From Pseudomonadota bacterium (GTDB taxonomy: Bacteria; Pseudomonadota; Gammaproteobacteria; Steroidobacterales; Steroidobacteraceae): a stretch of 22,786 nt of DNA. The stretch lies in assembly GCA_021805275.1 (NCBI GenBank), contig JAJZFQ010000302.1, forward strand, positions 1 to 22,786. Reading direction: 5' to 3'. Under the pieces are notes generated by a model that saw only the letters and a program-made list of their open reading frames with translations, did no database searches and was not told the origin of the DNA. The first letter of the stretch is position 1. Each line of letters starts with the position of its first letter. The translations under genes were made by a program, and so were the position numbers. Below are positions 8,131-17,300 of the stretch, in pieces.

Positions 8131-9309
8131 ATGAGCTTTCCCTTGATCCGACAAGTGCGCGCCTACGTCATTCGTGGCGGTGGTGCCGATTACCACGACC
8201 AGGCCGGCGGTCATTGGATCGATGATCACATCGCCACGCCGATGAGCCGCTACCCGGAGTACCGCCAGAGCCGGCGCAGCTTCGGCATCAACGTGCTCGG
8301 GACCCTGGTGGTCGAGATCGAAGCTGCCGACGGAACCGTCGGGTTTGCCGTCACCACCGGCGGGGAGCCGGCCGCCTACATCGTCGAGCATCATCTGGCC
8401 CGCTTCCTCGAGGGCCGCGACCCGACGGAGGTGGAGAAGATCTGGGACCAGATGTACTTCTCGACCCAATACTACGGCCGCAAGGGCTTGGTTGTGAACG
8501 CCATCTCCGGCGTCGACCTGGCATTGTGGGACCTGCTCGGCCGGCTGCGCGGCGAGCCGGTTTACCAGCTGCTCGGCGGCAAGGTTCGCGACGAGCTGGT
8601 CTTCTATGCCACCGGCTCGCGGCCGGACCTCGCGAAGTCGATGGGCTTCATCGGCGGCAAACTGCCGCTGCATCATGGTCCGGCCGAAGGCGAAGAGGGA
8701 TTGCGCCGCAATCTCGAGGCGCTCGGCGAGATGCGCAACCGCGTCGGCCCGGACTTCTGGCTCATGCTCGATTGCTGGATGAGCCTTGATCTGCCCTATG
8801 CCATCAGGCTGGCGCATGGCGCGCAGGCACACGGCTTGAAGTGGATCGAGGAAGCCCTGTCGCCGGACGATTACTGGGGATACGCACAGCTGAAGCGTAG
8901 CACGCCCCCGGGGATGCTGGTGACCACGGGCGAACACGAAGCCACCCGCTGGGGCTTTCGCATGCTGCTCGAGATGGACTGCTGCGACATCATCCAGCCG
9001 GACGTTGGTTGGTGCGGCGGTCTCACCGAGCTGCAGAAGATCGCCGCGCTGGCCGACAGCCGCGGCGCGCTCGTGATCCCGCACGGCTCGAGCGTCTACA
9101 GCTATCACTTCGTCATCACACGCCACAACAGTCCGTTCGCTGAATTTCTCATGATGGCGCCCGAGGCCGACCGCGTCGTGCCCATGTTTCATCCGCAGTT
9201 GATTGGCGAGCCGGTCCCGGTCAACGGCCGGCTGAAGCTGCCCGACACGCCGGGTTTCGGCGTCGAACTGAACCGCACGCTGCCGCTGCACCGGCCGTAC
9301 CCGCGCTGA
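8131..9309 (+). CDS. rhmD: L-rhamnonate dehydratase (enolase superfamily)
   Basis: The enzyme removes water from L-rhamnonate to give 2-keto-3-deoxy-L-rhamnonate in the cytoplasm, the third step of the non-phosphorylating rhamnose route. The 392-residue product has the size and blocks of RhmD: an N-terminal capping domain with [17 protein letters not shown], then a barrel with metal ligands D214 (LMLDCW), E240 (WIEEAL) and E268 (TTGEHE), and the D291 (QPDVGWCGG) / H318 (IPHGSS) acid-base pair. Spacing between these matches the dehydratase studied in enteric bacteria with a constant shift of 11-12 residues, which supports this substrate over other enolase-superfamily acid-sugar dehydratases. 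ATG 8131 is chosen because homology starts there; the frame stays open to 7969 but that part is antisense to the regulator. No strong ribosome site is visible. It is the first gene of the long operon. Confidence 0.92.
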   Translation: MSFPLIRQVRAYVIRGGGADYHDQAGGHWIDDHIATPMSRYPEYRQSRRSFGINVLGTLVVEIEAADGTVGFAVTTGGEPAAYIVEHHLARFLEGRDPTEVEKIWDQMYFSTQYYGRKGLVVNAISGVDLALWDLLGRLRGEPVYQLLGGKVRDELVFYATGSRPDLAKSMGFIGGKLPLHHGPAEGEEGLRRNLEALGEMRNRVGPDFWLMLDCWMSLDLPYAIRLAHGAQAHGLKWIEEALSPDDYWGYAQLKRSTPPGMLVTTGEHEATRWGFRMLLEMDCCDIIQPDVGWCGGLTELQKIAALADSRGALVIPHGSSVYSYHFVITRHNSPFAEFLMMAPEADRVVPMFHPQLIGEPVPVNGRLKLPDTPGFGVELNRTLPLHRPYPR

Positions 9310-9372
9310 AGTGGCACCGACCTTCCTATTCCAGAACCGACAGTCTATCCAAAAGAGCTCCATCGACACGCC

Positions 9373-10227
9373 ATGAAACTGCTGCGCTACGGCCCCGCCG
9401 GCCACGAACAGCCTGGGATGCTCGACGCCCAGGGCACCCTCCGCTCCCTCACCGGGATCATTCCCGATCTGCTGCCGGCGCACCTCGCACCGCAAAGCCT
9501 CGCCCGTCTGGCGGCGCTCGATCCCACCCGCCTGGCGGCCGTGACGGACGCCCCGCGGCTCGGGGTGCCGGTGGCCGGAACGCGAAAATTCCTGGCCATC
9601 GGTCTGAACTTCGCCGATCACGCCACCGAGTCCAATCTGCCGATCCCGACCGAGCCGGTCGTGTTCACCAAAGCGGTGAGCTGTCTGCAGGGGCCGAATG
9701 ACCCGGTGATGCTGCCGAAGGATTCGAAAAAATCGGACTGGGAAGTCGAGCTCGGTGTGGTCATCGGATCCACGGCCCGCTACGTCGAGGAGCGCGAGGC
9801 GCTCGAATATGTGGCCGGCTACGTCGTGGTCAACGATCTGTCCGAGCGCGAGTACCAAATCGAACGCGGTGGAACCTGGGACAAGGGCAAGGGCTGCGAC
9901 ACGTTCGGTCCGGTCGGTCCGTGGCTCGTGACCCGTGATGAAGTCGGCGACGTGCAGAACCTCGACATGTGGCTCGAGATCAACGGCGTACGCAAGCAGA
10001 CGGGCAACACGCGCACCATGATCTTCGGGGTTGCGACCCTGGTCAGCTACGTCAGCCGCTTCATGACGCTCGAGCCGGGCGACATCATCACCACTGGCAC
10101 GCCACCCGGCGTGGGCATGGGCCAGAAGCCCCACCCGGTCTATCTCGCCGCGGGGGATCGGATCCGGCTCGGGATCGAGAAGTTGGGCGAACAAGCCCAG
10201 ACCGTCCACGGTTGGCAGCGGCGCTGA
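9373..10227 (+). CDS. lra6: 2,4-diketo-3-deoxy-L-rhamnonate hydrolase (fumarylacetoacetase family)
   Basis: The 284-residue protein is a fumarylacetoacetate-hydrolase-fold enzyme. It starts with MKLLRYGPAGHEQPG, the typical opening of the sugar-acid subgroup, and carries the metal-binding WEVELG (E124, E126) and VVNDLSER (D155) sites plus the GDIITTGTPPGVG loop. In the rhamnose route known from Sphingomonas (LRA6), this family cleaves 2,4-diketo-3-deoxy-L-rhamnonate to pyruvate and L-lactate; the parallel fucose pathways use close relatives. Its place between the dehydratase and an SDR dehydrogenase supports that role. It follows rhmD by 63 nt with no clear Shine-Dalgarno, and its stop overlaps the ribosome site of the next gene. 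A rhamnose versus fucose substrate cannot be told from this sequence alone; RhmD and RhaT next door favour rhamnose. Confidence 0.88.
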   Translation: MKLLRYGPAGHEQPGMLDAQGTLRSLTGIIPDLLPAHLAPQSLARLAALDPTRLAAVTDAPRLGVPVAGTRKFLAIGLNFADHATESNLPIPTEPVVFTKAVSCLQGPNDPVMLPKDSKKSDWEVELGVVIGSTARYVEEREALEYVAGYVVVNDLSEREYQIERGGTWDKGKGCDTFGPVGPWLVTRDEVGDVQNLDMWLEINGVRKQTGNTRTMIFGVATLVSYVSRFMTLEPGDIITTGTPPGVGMGQKPHPVYLAAGDRIRLGIEKLGEQAQTVHGWQRR

Positions 10228-10232
10228 GGAGG
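10227..10232 (+). promoter_or_regulatory. Strong ribosome binding site for the SDR gene
   Basis: A perfect AGGAGG begins on the last base of the hydrolase stop codon and lies 7 nt before ATG 10240. It fixes the SDR start and suggests translation of the two genes is linked. Confidence 0.8.
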
Positions 10233-10239
10233 ACGGGCC

Positions 10240-10989
10240 ATGACCATCTATTCAGGTCGTTTCGAGCGGCGTGCGGCGGTGATTACCGGAGGAGCCTCCG
10301 GCGTCGGCCGTGAGGCGGCCGCCCGCATCGTCGCCGAGGGCGGCCGGGTTTGCCTGTGGGACTGGGATGAAAGAGCCCTGGCCGAGGCGGCCCGCGCCGT
10401 TCCCGGTGCGCTCACCGCCCGGGTCGACGTTGCCGACCCGGACGGAGTGGCTCGCGCGGCGCAGAGCGCGTTCGCCTCCTTCGGTCGCCTCGACATCCTG
10501 ATCGCGAGCGCCGGCATCACCGGTCCGACGGCGACGCTGTGGGAGTACCCCATACAGGACTGGCGCCGCGTCATCGACGTCGATCTGCACGGTGTCTTCA
10601 ACACGTGTCGGGCGGTAGTGCCCCTGATGTTGAAGAACGACTACGGCCGTATCGTCAACATCGCCTCGGTCGCCGGCAAGGAAGGCAATCCGAATGCCTC
10701 GGCGTACTCGGCCGCCAAGGCCGCCGTGATCGGGCTGACCAAGTCGCTCGGCAAGGAGCTGGCGCCGACCGGCGTGCGCGTCAACTGCGTGACGCCCGCG
10801 ACCTTCAAGAGCCCGATTCTGGCGCAGTTGCCGCAGAGCCAGATTGACTACATGCGCTCGAAGATTCCCATGGGCCGGCTGGGGGAAGTCGAGGAGGTCG
10901 CATCGCTCGTGTGCTGGCTGGCGAGTGAGGAGTGCTCCTTCTCCACGGCCGCCACGTTTGACATCTCCGGTGGGCGTACGACCTACTGA
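10240..10989 (+). CDS. lra5: 2-keto-3-deoxy-L-rhamnonate 4-dehydrogenase (SDR family)
   Basis: This 249-residue classical SDR has the cofactor motif TGGASGVG (16-23), an acidic residue after the second strand (D41) favouring NAD over NADP, SAG at 90-92 in place of NAG, catalytic S143, and YSAAK (Y156, K160). In the diketo-hydrolase rhamnose route an SDR oxidises C4 of 2-keto-3-deoxy-rhamnonate to supply the hydrolase encoded just upstream; no KDR aldolase is present here, which fits. The C-terminal SGGRTTY ending and the PMGRLGEVEEVASLVCWLAS block are like those of sugar-acid SDRs paired with FAH-family hydrolases. The alternative is L-rhamnose 1-dehydrogenase, also an SDR in bacteria, which otherwise is missing from the window. 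I favour the 4-dehydrogenase because of its immediate neighbours. Confidence 0.82.
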   Translation: MTIYSGRFERRAAVITGGASGVGREAAARIVAEGGRVCLWDWDERALAEAARAVPGALTARVDVADPDGVARAAQSAFASFGRLDILIASAGITGPTATLWEYPIQDWRRVIDVDLHGVFNTCRAVVPLMLKNDYGRIVNIASVAGKEGNPNASAYSAAKAAVIGLTKSLGKELAPTGVRVNCVTPATFKSPILAQLPQSQIDYMRSKIPMGRLGEVEEVASLVCWLASEECSFSTAATFDISGGRTTY

Positions 10990-11071
10990 TGTCGACCGCC
11001 GCCCGCACCGCACCGCATCGCGCTCCGGGCGCTTCCCACGGCCGTTCCGTCGCGTCGGCGTGGAGGTCGAC

Positions 11072-11974
11072 ATGACCGAAGGGTTGAGTCTCATCGACGC
11101 CCACATGCACCTGTGGGACTTGACGCGCATCCGCTATCCCTGGCTGACCCCGCCGCTGCCGCTCGGCATCACCGGCGACGTCACGGCCATCGCACGCCAA
11201 TATCTTCTGGATGACTATCTTCACGATGCGGCCGCGGGCGGCGTGCGGATCGAGAAGCTCGTGCACATCGAAGCCGGCGCACACCCCGAGGATGCGCTGG
11301 CGGAGACTCGCTGGCTGCAGGCGCTTTGCGAGGCGCGTGGCTTTCCTCAGGCGATCGTGGCGCATGCGCAACTCGAAACGGCGGATGTCGCTGAGCGGCT
11401 CGAGCAGCACGCTGCGCATGCTGCGGTGCGCGGCATCCGCCAGATCCTCAACTGGCACCGCGATCCGGCCAAGACGTACACGCCGCGCGACCTGCTCGAG
11501 GACCCCGCGTGGCATGGCGGCTTCGCGCACCTGGCGCGCCACGGCCTGTCGTTCGATCTGCAGATCTATCCGACGCAGATGCCTGCGGCGGCCCGCCTCG
11601 CAGCGCGGCATCCCGACACTCTGCTCATCCTCAACCATACCGGCATGCCGGTGGACAGAGATGACGTCGGACTCGAACAGTGGCGCCGCGGGATGCGGCT
11701 GCTCGCGGCGCAGCCGAACGTCGCGGTGAAGATCTCCGGCCTGGCGATGCTCGATTGGCACTGGAGCGAGGAGTCGCTGCGCCCGTTCGTGCTCGAGACC
11801 CTGGAGCGTTTCGGGGCCGCGCGCACGATGCTGGCCAGCAATTTCCCCGTCGATCGTCTGTTCGGCTCGTTCGGTCGGTACTTCGAGGCCTACGCAGGGC
11901 TGCTGAGCGCGGCGAGCGCGAGCGAGCGCGCTGCGCTCCTCGGCGGCACCGCGGCGCGGCTCTATCGCATCTGA
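11072..11974 (+). CDS. Amidohydrolase-family sugar lactonase, probable L-rhamnono-lactonase
   Basis: The 300-residue protein belongs to the amidohydrolase-2 group (COG3618 type), whose characterised members open sugar-acid lactones. The metal-binding IDAHMHLWD (H11, H13) opens the barrel; later blocks are HIEAG (65-69), LNWHRDP (127-132), LNHTGMPVD (187-195) and ASNFPVDR (255-262) with the late acidic residue D261. In this operon it would hydrolyse L-rhamnono-lactone to L-rhamnonate, the substrate of RhmD, so it acts upstream of the three enzymes encoded before it. The frame is open to 10844 but overlaps the SDR gene; ATG 11072 has GGAGG 5 nt upstream (11062-11066) and starts exactly at the family homology. 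The 82-nt gap before it holds nothing recognisable. A fuconolactone or related lactone is the main alternative. Confidence 0.82.
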   Translation: MTEGLSLIDAHMHLWDLTRIRYPWLTPPLPLGITGDVTAIARQYLLDDYLHDAAAGGVRIEKLVHIEAGAHPEDALAETRWLQALCEARGFPQAIVAHAQLETADVAERLEQHAAHAAVRGIRQILNWHRDPAKTYTPRDLLEDPAWHGGFAHLARHGLSFDLQIYPTQMPAAARLAARHPDTLLILNHTGMPVDRDDVGLEQWRRGMRLLAAQPNVAVKISGLAMLDWHWSEESLRPFVLETLERFGAARTMLASNFPVDRLFGSFGRYFEAYAGLLSAASASERAALLGGTAARLYRI

Positions 11975-12031
11975 GTCGCCGATGCCCCGTTGTCCCACCC
12001 CTGTCCTTCGGCACCACCAGGCACTGTTCGC

Positions 12032-13114
12032 ATGACACCCAATCCGCTGCTCGGCGTCCTGTTTCACTGGATCGGCGGCCTCGCCTCGGCCAGTTTCTAT
12101 GTGCCCTACCGTGCGGTGCGCGGCTGGTCGTGGGAGGTGTTCTGGCTGGTCGGAGGGGTGTTCAGCTGGATCATCGCGCCCTGGCTGTTCGCCGGCCTGC
12201 AGACCCACCAACTGCTCGCAGTGCTCGCCGCCACCCCGCTGCGCACCCTGGCGCTGTGTTACTTCTTCGGTGTGCTGTGGGGCTTCGGGGGGCTGACCTT
12301 CGGGTTGACGATGCGCTACCTTGGCATCTCGCTCGGCACCGCGGTCGCGCTCGGCCTCACGGCGGCCTTCGGCACGCTGATCCCGCCGCTGGTGAGCGGG
12401 CAGCTGTTCGGCAGCCTCATTCACAGCGACGGCGGGCGCGTCGTGCTGCTTGGCGTCGCCGTGGCGCTGGCCGGCATCGCCATCGTCGGCAAAGCCGGGC
12501 ACCGCAAGGAGCAGGAGCAGGACCGCCAACACCTGACCGATCGGGATCGCGCGCTGCCGCGCGCCACCGACTTTCGCAAGGGCATTGCGGTGGCGGTGTT
12601 CTCCGGCATCATGAGCAGCTGCTTCGCCTATGGTCTGGATGCCGGCGGACCGATTCGACATCTGACGCTCGCGCACGGGACCGGTGCACTCTGGCAGGGA
12701 CTGCCGGTGCTGGTCGTGGTGCTGCTCGGCGGGTTCACGACCAACGCGATCTGGTGCGTCTATCTGATCATCAAGAACGCCAGCGGCCGCACCTTCAGAA
12801 GCGGCGTGGACGCCAGCGGCGCGAGCATCTCGCTGCGGAACAATTACCTGTTGTGCGCCCTGGGCGGCACGGCCTGGTACCTGCAGTTCTTCTTTTACAC
12901 GATGGGGGAAAGCCAGATGGGCCGATACGCCTTTTCCAGTTGGACGCTGCACATGTCCAGCATCATCATCTTTGCCACGGTGTGGGGGTTGGCACTGAAG
13001 GAATGGAAGGGCGCGAGCCGGCGCAGCTTTGTCCTGATGAGCGCAGGTCTCCTGACGCTCATCGGCGCGACGGTCGTGATCGGTCTTGGCAACTACCTCG
13101 TGGTGCGCGGATGA
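12032..13114 (+). CDS. rhaT: L-rhamnose/H+ symporter
   Basis: The 360-residue inner-membrane protein matches RhaT, the dedicated rhamnose-proton symporter, at slightly above the enterobacterial length. It begins NPLLGVLFHWIGGLASASFYVPY, the RhaT signature, and shows about ten hydrophobic segments. Other recognisable blocks are KGWSWE-like RGWSWEVFW, GVLWGFGGLTFGLTMRYLGISLG, FSGIMSSCFAYGLDAG and WYLQFFFYTMGESQMG. A charged loop around residues 155-185 separates the two halves. It supplies intracellular rhamnose to the oxidative enzymes encoded upstream. ATG 12032 is chosen over TTG 11990 because the family begins there; the ribosome site is weak. Its stop overlaps the start of the esterase gene by 4 nt (ATGA), so the two are translationally linked. 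Use of RhaT with a dehydrogenase-type rather than isomerase-kinase pathway is notable but plausible. Confidence 0.93.
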   Translation: MTPNPLLGVLFHWIGGLASASFYVPYRAVRGWSWEVFWLVGGVFSWIIAPWLFAGLQTHQLLAVLAATPLRTLALCYFFGVLWGFGGLTFGLTMRYLGISLGTAVALGLTAAFGTLIPPLVSGQLFGSLIHSDGGRVVLLGVAVALAGIAIVGKAGHRKEQEQDRQHLTDRDRALPRATDFRKGIAVAVFSGIMSSCFAYGLDAGGPIRHLTLAHGTGALWQGLPVLVVVLLGGFTTNAIWCVYLIIKNASGRTFRSGVDASGASISLRNNYLLCALGGTAWYLQFFFYTMGESQMGRYAFSSWTLHMSSIIIFATVWGLALKEWKGASRRSFVLMSAGLLTLIGATVVIGLGNYLVVRG

Positions 13115-14370
13115 GCGCCGGGCGTCGGACTCGCGCCGTGGGCCGCGCCGCAGCCGCTTGCGCGCTGCTCGTCGCGGCGCCGGCCTGGGCCGCCGGCCAT
13201 TGGACGGCGGCCTGGTATTCCCCGCCCTATCCCACAACCGCGGTATGGGGCTGCAATCAGCAGCGCACGTTTTCCCACCAATCCGTGCGTCAGGTCGTGC
13301 AGCTCGAGGCCGGCGGCGACCGGGTGCGTGTGCGTCTGACCAACGAACTCGGGCTCTCCCCGGTGCGCTTCGGTGAGGTCACCGTCGCGGTGTCTTCGCC
13401 GAACGGTGTGCTGCGCACAGGGTCCGTCCACGTGCTCACCTTCGGCGGCCAGCAGGGCGGGCGCATTCCGGTCGGCAAGGCCTGGGTGAGCGACCCGATC
13501 GCGATGCACGTGCACCGCTTCGAGAATGTCGCCATTTCGGTGTATTACCCCTCGGGCGCCGCTCCCGCCGGCCACCTCGAGAATCTCTGGGTTTCCCCGC
13601 CGGGCAATCACGTGACCGAAGCGGTCTGGTCGCAGGGCGGACGGCCGCAGGCACCGGGCCTCGCCAGCGGCGTCGAGGTGTCCAATCAGTACCCACGCCC
13701 GGTGCTGGTCGCCTTCGGGGATTCCATCACCGAGGGCTTTTGTTCCACGCCGGGAACGCATCGAGACTATCCGGCGCAGCTCGAGCGTCTACTTGCACAT
13801 CACGCGGGTGATCGCCACTGGGTGGTGATCAATTCCGGGATCAGCGGCAACCGCCTGCTGCACGATGGCGCCGGACCGAAGGCGCTGGCTCGCTTCAAGC
13901 GCGATGCGCTCGACATCCCGGGCGTGCGCGCCATCGTGCTGCTCGAGGGCATCAATGATATCGGCTGGGCCTACGACCCGCGGGGCGACACCGGCCCGCT
14001 GCCGGCGTCGGCCATCATCGGGGCGTACCGTGACTTGATCCGCCGGGCGCACGCACACGGGATCAAGATCTTTCTGGGCACGTTGACGCCTTATATGGGC
14101 GCCACGTACGAGCATCCGCTCGGTGAGCGGGTGCGCCAGCAGGTCAATGCCTGGATCCGCCAGGGTCACGGCTTCGACGGCGTGATTCATTTCGACGGTG
14201 CGCTGCGCGATCCACGCCATCCGCACCATTATCGCGGCGCCGATCAGTGCGGGGACGATCTGCATCCCAACGATGCGGGCTATCACCTCATGGCCGAGAC
14301 CGTCTATCGCGACCTGTTCGCGTCCGGCCAACCGCTCGCACGGGCCGCATCGGCCCACGCCGCGCGCTGA
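13111..14370 (+). CDS. Exported SGNH/GDSL-family esterase
   Basis: The 419-residue protein has a signal peptide (AAAACALLVAAPAWA, about 13-27) and a two-part body: an N-terminal beta-rich region (28-195, WTAAWYSPPYP onward) and an SGNH hydrolase domain (197-410). The catalytic blocks are complete: FGDSITEG with nucleophile S205, the GISGN glycine block (243-247), GIND with N282, and DDLHPN with D382 and H385. Such proteins in glycan loci are usually carbohydrate deacetylases, for example rhamnogalacturonan acetylesterases; the exact ester is unknown. Removing O-acetyl groups would expose rhamnosyl bonds to the GH78 enzyme encoded next. The ATG overlaps the rhaT stop codon. The N-terminal part with QSVRQVVQL and RVRLTNELG resembles that of long GDSL hydrolases common in GC-rich bacteria. 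Confidence 0.85.
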   Translation: MSAGRRTRAVGRAAAACALLVAAPAWAAGHWTAAWYSPPYPTTAVWGCNQQRTFSHQSVRQVVQLEAGGDRVRVRLTNELGLSPVRFGEVTVAVSSPNGVLRTGSVHVLTFGGQQGGRIPVGKAWVSDPIAMHVHRFENVAISVYYPSGAAPAGHLENLWVSPPGNHVTEAVWSQGGRPQAPGLASGVEVSNQYPRPVLVAFGDSITEGFCSTPGTHRDYPAQLERLLAHHAGDRHWVVINSGISGNRLLHDGAGPKALARFKRDALDIPGVRAIVLLEGINDIGWAYDPRGDTGPLPASAIIGAYRDLIRRAHAHGIKIFLGTLTPYMGATYEHPLGERVRQQVNAWIRQGHGFDGVIHFDGALRDPRHPHHYRGADQCGDDLHPNDAGYHLMAETVYRDLFASGQPLARAASAHAAR

Positions 14371-14381
14371 GGGCGCGGGCC

Positions 14382-17300
14382 GTGGCCAAGATCAACCGCC
14401 GCCGCGCGCTGCTCGGCACGGGGCTGCTCGCGGCGGCGCCGGTATTGTTGCATGCGACCGAGGCGCGCGACGGGCAGAAGCCGGCCGGGCCGCCGGCCGG
14501 GCCGCTCAGAGCCGTCGGCCTGCGCGCCGAGCGCATCGCGCTGCCGCTCGGGCTCGAAGTCCCCGAGCCGAGTCTTTCCTGGGCGCTCGAGAGTCGCGCG
14601 CGCCGCGTCGTGCAGAGCGCCTACCGGATCACCGCGGCGAGCAGTCGCGAGCGGTTGCTCGCCGCGCCGCCTGATCTCTGGGACAGCGGCGTGGTGCGCA
14701 CCGACCGTTGCTTCGATGTCAGGTACGCGGGTCGAACGCTGGTCTCGGCACAACGGGTCTGGTGGCGCGTGCAGGTGTGGGACGGGCACGGCCGAGCCGG
14801 GTCCCCGAGCGAGCCGGCCTGGTTCGAGATGGGGTTGCTGCAGCCGTCCGACTGGCAGGCCGAGTGGTTGGACATCGAGAGTCCCGAGGAGCGCGCGGAC
14901 CGCGCCGCGGGCCTGCACTGGATCTGGACTGACGCGCCGCCGCTGGCGGCACAACCCCAGCAGTTCCGGTATAGCTTCGAGCTGCCGGCCGGCGTGCGTC
15001 GGGCACGGCTGTGGCTGTCCGCGAAGGATGATCTGCTCGGCGTGTGGATCGACGGCCATCCGCTGGCCCTGCCCGCCGAGCGGCCCTGGGGGTCGATGCA
15101 AGATTTGCCGTTGCCGGTGACGCCCGGCCGGCACGTCATCGCCGTGAGTGGCCGCGCGGACCCGGGGACTTTCATGCCGGGCACCGGCGGTGCGCTCGCC
15201 GCGATGGTGAAGATCTGGCACGGCGAGGGGACCCTCGAGCGCCTCGACAGCGGTCCGTCGTGGCGTGCCTCGCAGACGGCCCCGCCGCACTGGATGGGCG
15301 CGGATTTCGACGACCGCGCCTGGGCGCACGCGCAGCCTGCGGCCACTGCCCCGCCCTGTGATCCTCGGCCGCCGCGCCCGGCCATGTTCGCGCGCCGGGA
15401 TTTCATCATCACCCGACCGATCGCGCGCGCCAGGCTGTACGCCACGGCGCTCGGTGCCTACGAGCCATACATCAACGGGCAACGCCTGGGAACGGCGCGG
15501 CTCGCCCCGGAGATCACCGTTGCCCGCGACCACGTCCTGTATCAGTGCTACGACGCGACGGCACTGCTGCATTGCGGCACCAATGCCATCGGCGCACTGA
15601 TCGGCGACGGCTGGTACGCATCCGCATTCAGCTGGAACAACGAACGCTACGCGTTGGCCGGAAGTCCGCGACGCTTCCTTGCGCAATTGGTCATCGAGTA
15701 CACCGACGGGGAGCGCGACGTCATCGTCACGGACTCGCGCTGGCAGCTCGCCGAGTCGATGATCCGCGCCGCGGAGATCTACAACGGCGAGGAGTACGAC
15801 GCGCGTCTGGAGCGGCCCGGCTGGAATGCCCCGGGGTACGACGCCGCCGAGTGGCGCGCCGCCACGGTCGGTGAGCGACCCCGCGAGCGGCTCGTGGCGC
15901 AGGTGGATCCGCCGATCCGCGCGCTCCAGATGCTGGCGGTGCGCGCCGTGAGCGAACCGCGGCCTGGCGTGTACGTGTGTGACTTCGGGCAGAATTTCGC
16001 CGGGTGGTGCCGCCTGCACGTCAGCGGAGCGGCCGGCACGCGGGTGCGATTGCGGCATGCGGAGATTCTCCATCCGGACGGCACGATCAATACCTCCAAC
16101 CTCCGCGCGGCCCAGGCGACCGATCACTACACGCTGCGCGGTGATCCGCACGGGGAGATCTACGAGCCGCATTTCACGTATCACGGTTTCCGTTACGTCG
16201 AAATCACGGGTTTTCCCGGCGTGCCGACCCGCGAGTCGCTCGACGGGGTCGTGGCGCACACCGACGCCGCCGAAACCGGCGCACTCGAGCTCGAGCAGCC
16301 CATCGCGCAGCAGATCTGGCACAACGCACTGTGGAGTCAGCGCTCGAATTTCTTCGGCGTGCCGACCGACTGTCCGCAGCGCGATGAGCGCATGGGGTGG
16401 ATGGGCGACATCCAGGTCTTCCTCGATGCCGCCGCGTTCAACATGGACGTCGATTCATTCATCCGCCGGTTCCTGGGCGAAATTCGCGCCGGACAGACGC
16501 CCGACGGCGCCTTTCCGATCGTCACGCCCCAGCCGCTGTCGTTTCCCGAACTCGTCACCGCGGGGTGGAGCGACGCGGGCGTCATCCTGCCCTGGACCCT
16601 CTACCGTCGCTACGGCGAGACCGGCGTGATCCAGCAGAACTGGTCCCCCATGCAGCGCTGGGTCGATTACGTGGCGCAGGCCAATCCGGACTTCATCTGG
16701 CGCCACCGCCGCGGCCTGGACCTCGGCGACTGGCTGTCGGTGGTTTCGACCGATCCGCAGGTGGCGCCGAACCCTGCGCAGGCGACGACCCCGAAGACCT
16801 TGGTCGCCACCGCGTACTGGGCGCGCTGCGCGGCGATGATGGCCGAGATGGCGGGCGCGATCGGCCACCCCGAGCAGGCGCAGCGCTACGGGCGCATGCA
16901 CCAGAGCATCCGCTCGGCCTTCCAGCAGGCATTCGTTCGAGCCGACGGCACGGTCGGTAACGGCAGTCAGACCAGCTATGCGCTCGCGCTGCGCTTCGGT
17001 CTGGTACCGCCGGCGTTGCGCCTGCGCGCCGGGGCGCATCTGGCCGCGAATGTCGCGAGCCGCGGCAACCTGCTCTCCACCGGCTTCCTGGGCACACCCT
17101 GTCTGCTCGATGCGCTCGCCGACAGCGGCCAGGCGCACCTGGCGGTCACGCTGCTGCTGCAGACCCGCTATCCCTCCTGGGGCTACATGATCGAACACGG
17201 TGCGACCACGATGTGGGAGCGCTGGAACGGCAACGCCGTTGATCAGTCCATGAACTCCTTCAATCACTACGCGCTCGGCGCGGTGGTCGGTTTCATGTAC

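Noticed and set aside
8035..10209. 724-codon open frame on the minus strand
   Set aside because: It runs antisense through rhmD and the diketo-hydrolase gene, whose conserved motifs are unmistakable; its translation is Arg/His/Gln-rich and has no family resemblance. Long antisense frames are common in DNA this GC-rich.
11680..13110. N-terminal extension of the esterase frame back to 11680
   Set aside because: It lies out of frame over the lactonase and rhaT genes; the signal peptide begins at ATG 13111.
10805..13237. 810-codon open frame on the minus strand
   Set aside because: Antisense to the lactonase and rhaT, low-complexity Arg/Glu/Gln-rich translation with no recognisable domain.
14304..16322. 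672-codon open frame on the minus strand
   Set aside because: Antisense shadow of the canonical GH78 gene, with no domain signal.
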